64,000 nt of DNA from Acanthochromis polyacanthus (taxonomy: Eukaryota; Chordata; Actinopteri; Pomacentridae), in the NCBI RefSeq assembly GCF_021347895.1, contig NC_067113.1, positions 39,781,474 through 39,845,473 on the forward strand. Direction: 5' to 3'. Under the pieces are notes generated by a model. The model was not told where the DNA came from, did not search any database, and saw only the letters and a list, made by a program, of their open reading frames with translations. Positions 47,401-56,400 of this stretch are shown piece after piece (position 1 is the stretch's first letter; each line of letters begins with the position of its first letter). A program made the position numbers and the translations under genes.

Positions 47401-50400
47401 CTGGAGGTTGTTCTGCTGATCTTCCCACCATAAATCACACCGAGCCACTGACAGTAACTCCATCTCTGGTCCTTTCCCTTAAATATTCTATTCCACTGAG
47501 CTTCCTTTTTTAATCACACTCAGCTGCACTGTAAAAAATCAAAATCTTACCAAGTCTGTTTGTCTTATTTTTAGTCAGAATGTCTCATCTCACTTGATTT
47601 AAGATAAATTCACTTAACAAGAGACATTTCAGCAGATGGAGGGACTTGTTTTAAGACCATCTTGTTTTAACCCTCGTGTCGTCCTGTGGGTCAAATTGAC
47701 CCGTTTTATCGTTTAAAAATGTGGAAAATAATACATGTTTTCACAGTGAAAACTTCCACATTTTTCAAATTTTTTGGGGAAATTTTTGAACATTTTTTTG
47801 GTGGAAGAAAGAAATGCTAAAAAAATGTTTCTTTAAGAACATCCACATAAAAATCAACCAAAATCCAGCGAAATTCGCTGGATTTTGGTTGATTTTTATG
47901 TGGATGTTCTTAAAGAAAACATAACTTTTACATATATATGTGGAATCACTTTAGATATTTTTAGGATTTTTTTGGAAGATTTTTATTCATTTTTGAAAAT
48001 ATTTACAACTTTTAGATTTTTTAATTTTTTTTATTTCTTCCCAAACTTGAGGATTTTTTTGAAATAAAACTTTTAAGAAATTTTCTTCCCTAAGATTTTG
48101 TAAATTCTTATAAATTTGGAGAATTTTTTACAGCATTTTTGGATTTTTTTTCAGACAAGGAAACAATATTTTTTGGTGCCCGTTAATGAGGACAACAGGA
48201 GGGTTAAAGCATCTCAAATTCGGAGGTCACATGAAAGCGAAAATCTATTTTTGAGTGAAAAACTGTTGTTTTTTTTTTTAAGCATGTCTGGCTTATTTTA
48301 AGACACCTGAGCTTGGAAATCCTGGTAAAATGTCGCTTAAAATAAGTTTCCCAGCTAATTTTAAGCTCTCAGTATTCTAATTATCACATCTTATTTTAAG
48401 AAATCTTACCAAGACATTTTTTACTTCTTCTATAGGGAGATTTTTTCACTTATTTCAAGGTAAAAGGTCTTTGAAATAAGTTTTTTTTTCTAGTTTTCTT
48501 CCAGTGTGAACTTATTCGGTCGTTTATTCAGCACGAGAGCAAACCTGGCTGCACATTTTCTCACAGACACGGAGGAGGAAAATGCAGCGATGAGGTTAAG
48601 AAGAGGCTAAACCCGGTGCGAGGGCGGGCAGGCCAACGAGGAGGAGGAGGAGGAGGAGGAGGCCGGTGGTTGCTGGGGCTTTATTTTCCCTGTTCTAGAG
48701 AGCTGTGCGGCGTTTCTGCGATTCTCAGACATTTCCTGCTCCGGCCACTGAAAATAACCCACAGGAAAACAGGCCGACCTGCTGCACATCAATGCTCCAT
48801 TCAAACGCGACGCCAGCGCCTCAGAAGGCCGACTGCTCCGGTAAACACGAGCCACCTGCGCTACCTGTGGGCTCCGGCTCACCTGGAGCTACAGCAGGGG
48901 TTAACATCTGCACAGCACATCTGGACCTCAGCCCACATCAACCTTCAGGTTCTTTATCCTGACAGACAGACACACAGACGCCACTGTTACCGGGAGGAGA
49001 CTGCCTTTGCTCCAAACCTTTTCTGTCAAATAATAACAGATAAATAACCACAAACTCCACGTGTTTTCTTTGGTTTAGTGCAAAAAAGTGCATTCTGAAA
49101 ATGTTCACATTTAAGGAGTTATCTTTTTACTAAACATCATGAACAACCTGACATTTCTGAAGAAAAATAAGTTCAGTTTCATCGACATTCATCTTCAGTT
49201 TATCATTTATACATCACAACTTCCAGATCACACAGTGTCTACAAAGGAACACGACATTTAGTCACCTGGAGCTGAATGATGTAGGATTTTACTTTATGAT
49301 CAAAACGACAAAAATCAGACAAAAAAACAACAAAAATAAGCCATAAAATTACAAAAATCAGACGCAAAACGACAAAAACGAGACGAAACATCGAATGAAA
49401 TGAAAAATGACAAAAGTAAGAAACAAAACGACAAAAGCCAGACAATAAACAAGACAAAATGTTACAAAAACAAGACATGAAATGACAAAAAAAATGGACA
49501 AGCGACACAAACAAGACAAAAAACAACTAATAATGTGGAACAAAAAATGATAAAAAAATAAGACAAAAAATGACAAAAATACAACAAAGACACAAAGAGA
49601 CAAAAAAATGGACAAATGACACAAACAAGACAATAAAAAAGACAAAAATCAGACAAAAAAACAACAAAAATAAGCCATAAAATTACCAAAATCAGACGTA
49701 AAACGACAAAAACGAGACGAAAAATTAGACAAAGAAGTTACAAAACGACAAAAACGATACAAAACATCGAATGAAATGAAAAATGACAAAAACAAGAAAC
49801 AAAACGCCAAAAGCCAGACAATAAACAAGACAAAATGTTACAAAAACAAGACATGAAAAATGACAAAAAAAATGGACAAGCGACACAAACAAGACAAAAA
49901 ACAACTAATAATGTAGAAGAAAAAATGATAAAAATAATACAGAAAACACAAGCGAGACAAAAAGGAAACACAAAAGGGCACAAACATGAGACAAAAAATA
50001 ATGGCAAAAATACAACAAAGACACAAAGAGACAAAAAAATAGACAAATGACACAAGCGAGACAATAAAAAAAGACAAAAAAACAGACAGAAAACAATGAA
50101 TAATGCGAAACACAAAATGACAAAAGGCAGATAAAAAACAACAAAAACAGATAAAATGTTACAAAAATGAGACACAAAATGACTAAAAGAACAATCTAGT
50201 ATTTTACTTTATGATCCAAACAACTTGTCATGGTCTAGAAATGATTTTAAATTTATACTTTTACTAATTTACAATCTGCAGTTAATGTCTTCTCTGTGAT
50301 TCTTACACTTTGATTGGACCCTCTGGAGGACCACTTTGGGCCCACGGGCCTCATGTTGGACACCCCTGACCTAGGGGTGCACTTTCTTTTCCAGCCAAAT

Positions 50401-53400
50401 CCCATTTTTCTTCAGTGTTCCGCGCTCGTTTGGCCGTGTGCATGTGGAGCCTGATTGTCAACAAACTCAGTGTCTTGTAAATAAACTCGAACACAAAAAC
50501 TCCTCATTTCCATGAAGCCTTAAATCAACTGAGTCTCCAGTAAATTGGAGCTTAAATGACAACCCTGCAAGTTTTCTTCACGCTGCAGTGTCAATGCTGA
50601 AACTACACACCATGAACAATCCAAAGCCCTAAAATACTCGCTTTACAGCTACAGCAGGGGTGTCCAACATGAGGCCCGTGGACCCAAAGTGGTCCTCCAG
50701 AGGGTCCAATCAAAGTGGAAAAATTACAGAGAAGACATTAACTGCTGATTGTAAATTAGTAAAACTATAAACTTAAAATCATTTCTAGACCATGACAAGT
50801 TGTTTTGATCATAAAGTAAAATACTAGATTGTTCTTTTGTCATTTTGTATCTAATTTTTGTCATTTTGTGTGTCATTTTCTGTCTTGTTTCTGTCACTGT
50901 CTCTTGTTATTGTGATTTTGTGTCTTGTTTTTGTCACTTTGTGTCTCGTTTCTCTCATTTTGTGTCTTATTTTGTGATTTTGAATCTTGTTTCAGTCGTT
51001 TCATGTCTCGTTTCTGTCGTTTTATATCTTGTTTTTTTCATTTTATATCTCATTTTTTATCATTTATATCTTGTTTTTGTGATATTATGTCTTGTTTCTG
51101 TCATTTTGGATCTAATTTTTGTCATTTTATGTCTTGTTTTTAGCATTTTCGGTCCTGTTTTTGTCATTTTTTTTCCTTATTATCATTTTGTGTCTTGTTT
51201 TTTAATTTTCTATCTCATTTTTATCATTTTATATCTTGTTTTTGTGACTTTATGTCTGTTTTTTTAAATTTTCTCTCATTTTTATCATTGTATTTCTTGT
51301 TTTTGTGATTTTATGTTTTGTTTCTGTTATTTTGTCTTGTTTTTTTCATTTTATGTCTCATTTTTATCATTTTATATCTTGTTTTTGTGATTTTATGTTT
51401 TGTTTCTGTCATTTTATGTCTTGTTTTTTCATTTTATATCTCATTTTTATCATTTTATATCTTGTTTTTGTGACTTTATGTCTTGTTTTTAATTTTCTGT
51501 CATTTTTATCAATTTATTTCTTGTTTTTGTGATTTTGTCTTGTTTCTGTCATTTTATGTCTTGTTTTTCATTTTATATCTCATTTTTATCATTTTATATC
51601 TTGTTTTTGTGATTTTATGTCTTGTTTCTGTCATTTTATGTCTTGTTTTTTCATTTTATATCTCATTTTTATCATTTTATATCTTGTTTTTGTGATTTTG
51701 TCTTGTTTCTGTCATTTTATGTCTTGTTTTTTCATTTTATATCTCATTTTTATCATTTTATATCTTGTTTTTGTGATTTTATGTCTTGTTTCTGTCATTT
51801 TATGTCTTGTTTTTTCATTTTATATCTCATTTTTATCATTTTATATCTTGTTTTCGTGATTTTATGTCTTGTTTCTGTCATTTTATGTCTTGTTTTTTCA
51901 TTTTATATCTCATTTTTATCATTTTATATCTTGTTTTTGTGATTTTGTGTATTCTTTCTGTCGTTTTGTGTCTTGTTTGGGCCTTCCCAGTATCGTTGAG
52001 AAGGCCAAGCGCTCAAATTTCAGAAGAGTAACCGCTCGTACTAAAAACTCAGTGTGACTCATCGCTTAGTAAAGAAAATAAGTGGCAGATGGACGGTCCT
52101 GCTGAACATGTGGACGTCTTTCACCAACAAAACGCAGAAATAAAACACCAGACTGACCAATAAAAGGCCCAAACAAAACCTCCTGGATAAATTGTGAGCG
52201 GCGTACCTCTCGTACTCGTGGTCCTGACCCCGCTGGTAGGGGTCCTGCACCTCGTAGATGTCTGCGTCGTCCTGGTCGTGGGGCCAGCCCATCCTGGCGC
52301 TGTGAAACGGCAGGTTCATGTACTCTGGGATCTCCTCGTACAGCGGCACGTTCTCGTACTCCACCGATCCCTCCACGCCTTCCCCGCAGATGTCCGCCTC
52401 CCCGATGCAGCTGCTGGGCCGCTCCAGGCTCCTCTGCCCCCCGCCGGACTCCACGCTGGTGCAGTCCAGAGACTGCCCTCCTTTGGCCAGCAGCTTGGGC
52501 AGCATCTTCACCGACAGCCGGAGCTCCAGCAGCTTCCGGAAGGAGAGGCTCCTCTTCTGAGAGCCGGCCCGGGTCGCCAGGTCGGCCGCGGAGAAGGACT
52601 GCGCCCTCTGTTTGCCCCCCAGCCCCGGGGCTCGGCTCTTGGGCGGCACGCTGCTCCTGGTGGGCATCTGCCGGCTGAAGAAGGTCACGCAGGGACGGGT
52701 GAAGCGCCAGGCGGGTTTCTCCTGAGGAGGGGCAGGAAGCTCCCTCATGGGGGTGCTGGCGTGTGGAGGGGCAGGAGGGCAGATGGAGGGAGGAGGAGGC
52801 GCTGGCAGGCTGTGTCTCTGAGGCTTCCTGGGCGGCGCTCTGGGCGATGGTTGATCCTCAGCAGAGAAGGCCTTCCTGGACTGAGCCAGAGGAGGATGAC
52901 AGCCCAGCTTGATCTGCTTTGGGAGGCTGTGGGTGATCGGGTAGCGCTCAAAGTCGCCGTAGCCGTCCTCCTCGTCCTCGGCCGCCCGCTGCCCCTCGCC
53001 CTCTTTCTGGTGGTCTGGCTGTGAGAGCAGGTCCAAGGAGTGGGAGGCGTTTTTGTTCAGAGAGGGGAACATGTGGACCGTCCTGTGGAGGCGAGGGGAG
53101 AGGGAGGTCTGCCGAGGAGGAGGGACGGGAGCGTCGGTGTCTTCATCTCCCAAACACGACTCCTGTGGAGACGCAGTGTCCTGTCGGAGCTCCTCGCTGT
53201 CTGAGCTCAGCTTCACCTCACCTTCCTGCACCTCCAGCCCTCGTTTCTGCTCCTCCACCACCTGATCCTGGGCGGCTCCCTCCACGTGATCCTGCCTCAC
53301 CAGCGCCGGCTTCTTGAGCTTACGTGGGTGAGGGACCGGGAGAGGCTTACTGGGGGCGGCGGGGACCTGGAGATCAGGATGTAACCTGCTGATAGGATCG

Positions 53401-56400
53401 CTGCTTCCCTCCTGAAAACGTTCTGCAGCAGACTCAGGAGAAGCTGAAGAGACAATGATGCTGCCTGCAACATCACAGGCCGATTCAGAGCGCGCTGGGT
53501 CTGTGGTTTGGGCCTCTGTCGGTAAATCTGCTTCTGAAACGTCAGGCTCGGCGCTTTCCTGATGCTGAATCGTCTCTGAAATGTTCTGCTCCTCAGTCCT
53601 CTGTGCCTCCTTGTTTACAGACCCCCTGTCCTGGTGTCTCTGCCTCTGAGGTTTATCTCTGGGCTTTCTGCTAATCTGCCCACCGTCACTCTTATCCACC
53701 GCCGCTCCCTCCTCCGGGTGTTCTAACCTCGTCCCTGTAGAAATCCCGTTCTGCAGCGGCTCGTTGTGCAGCTCGCCCCCGGTCTCGGTTGAGTTTCCAT
53801 TTTCCAGAGGCTGGTCCTGGAGCCCACAGGGGCAGGTGGGAATGATGTAATCCGACTCACGCCTGCGAGTCGCCGATAAAATCCCGTTTTTGGAGTTGAG
53901 CAGAGCGAGGCTGTCGTCCAAAGCCTCCTGAGATAGGATGACGGGTTCAGGGGGTTTGGGTGGAAACGGAGGGGATCTGGGGAGGCAGGGTTTGGGGGCG
54001 ACGGCTGGCTTTTTGGATCTCTGGAGGGTGGCAGGAGAAGGCTGGGGAGGCTGGGAGAGGAGACCCGGTTTGGGGGCGATGGGCGGGGGAGAGGGTTTGG
54101 TGGTGGCGGGGAGTTTAGGTTTGGGAGCTAATGGAGGCTTCTTCACACCTGAAATGTAGAAGACAAAAAAGTCATTTACCCACATCTTCTTCCAAAGCAC
54201 GTTTCATCCCCGCCTCCACAGGGGGCAGCCGCAGAAAAAATGCCCCTCTGAAAACAAGAAAAAAAACTTATTTCAAGGAACTTTTACCTTGAAATAAGTG
54301 GAAAAAAATCTGCCAATAGAAGAAGTAAAAAACGGCTTGGTAAGATTTACTGAAATCAGATTTGATATTTAGAATAATGAGATCCTAAAATTAGCTGGAA
54401 AAACTTATTCTAAGCTCTATTTTACCAGGATTGTCAAGCTTAGGTGTCTTAAAATAAGCCAGATATTAAAAAAATAGTAGTTTTTCACTCCAAAATATAT
54501 TTTTGCTTTCATGTAACCTCCTAATTTGAGATGTTTTAACCCTCCTGTTGTCTTCATTTACAGGCACCAAAAAATATTGTTTAATTGTCTGAAAAAAAGT
54601 CCAAAAAATTCAGCAAAAAATAAATAAAAAATCCCCAAATTTCTGAAAATTTGCAAAACTTTCAGGAAGAAAGTTACAATAATTCCTTAAAAGTTTCCCT
54701 TGAAGTTTAATTTTTAAAAAATCCAACAAATTTGGCAAGAAAATGTTTGTAAATATTTTCAGAAAATGAGTGAAAATTCTCCAAAAAATTTTAAAAATAT
54801 CTAAAGTGATTCCATATATATCAGTAAAACTTCTGATATTTTCTTTAAGAACATTCACATAAAAATCAACCAAAATCCAGCAAAATTCGCTGGATTTTGG
54901 TTGATTTTTATGTGAATGTTCTTAAAGAAACATTATTAACATTCATTTTTTCCACCAAAAAATGTTCAAAAAAAATCCCAAAAATGTTGAAAATGTGGAC
55001 ATCAGAATTTTCACTGTGAATATATATATATTTTTATATTTTTAAACTTTAAAACAGGTCAAGTTGACCCGCAGGACGACACGAGGGTGTAACTTATTTT
55101 GAGTTTTCTTGTAAAATTCAACTCAAAACAAGATAATTTCAAGATTGACTAAGAATTTGACGAAGAATAAGACAAACAGACTTGGTCAGATTTTGAGTTT
55201 TTGCAGTGTATAAGCCCAGACAGCTGCTAGAAGGGAACAGAAACTGAGGACTCCAGTAATATGAGACATTAATTCAACAAAATAATTAGAATAAAGTGTC
55301 CCAATCTCCTGTTTATGTCTAGTTTGCGGCTTCGTTTGAGCCAATATACAGCATTTTAACGGCTAATTGAGTCGTAGCTGATCTTAAACTGGATTATTCA
55401 ATTCTGATTCACAATTTAATTTGCCGTTCTTGAAAGACCCTGGCATGTTTGGTATGTCTGCTCTGAAAGAAACAGCAGCAGCACTGCACTCTATATACCA
55501 GATAAGCTAAATCTATGTATTTTATCTTATTGGTTCAACTTATTTCTAAGTAAATAAAGCTACAGCTGCTCGTCTTGACTGTTTGCATTGTTGTGTGTGC
55601 CATGTGTGGGTGTCAGACTCTGCATTTCCCTCAAATATGAAATTAGATTTGAAATTTAGTGGCACATTTTGCATCCCAGAAGGACATAATCTGATTAAAT
55701 AATGTTTCGAATAGGGAAAAAAAGAGTCTCCACGCTAATAAAACGCTGTGAATTAAGATTGTAGGCCATATTTTCCGCTCTACTGGCTGAAACTGTTGGC
55801 TGGCCGACACCACGAGAAGTGGAGTCATCGAGCGGATGTTTCCGAAAAGGCCAACAAACCAGAACCCGCTCTGCCCCCCGATGCACGCCGCTCTGCAGCT
55901 GCGCACCAGACTCCGTTCAAAAATCACCAAATATAACGTCGCTCTGCATTTTAAAGACAAGCGCTTGCGTGATGTGGCCGTAGTTAGTAATTTTTTTAAT
56001 CACCAAGAACCACTCTTCAATTCGGTAAAAACAATTCATGAGAAAACTTGAGCAGCTTTCAGAAATTTGTATTAAAAGTCATCATGGATGGTTATCCTAA
56101 TGATTTTTGGTGCTTTATATGTTGTTTAAGTTATTTTTGGCCTTTTGTTGGCTTTATTAGACAAGCTAAACAGGGAGAAGAATGAGGAGGAAGACCTGCA
56201 TAAAGGGATACCGTGACATGGATTCAATCCCACGCCGCTGCATCGGAGACTATAGCCCCTGTTTATGGGGCATCCAGTTGAGCTATCGGAGTGCCTTCAC
56301 GACTTATTTTTAAGCCGAACCGTAACATGCATACTAACAACCCTATTTAGGATGATACATTATATTTAAACTGATTAATAAGTCAATTCAAAGTCAAAAA

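Noticed and set aside
52194..53317. Plus-strand ORFs of 276 and 98 codons
   Set aside because: Antisense shadows of fgd6 exon 2, whose minus-strand translation matches FGD6 and has correct splice sites.
55643..56051. Overlapping ORFs on both strands as a gene in fgd6 intron 1
   Set aside because: No recognisable domain, no consistent splice sites and no start context. The GC patch alone is not enough.
56200..56300. Functional tRNA gene
   Set aside because: Box-like motifs are present, but their spacing and the lack of a paired acceptor stem fit a SINE remnant better.
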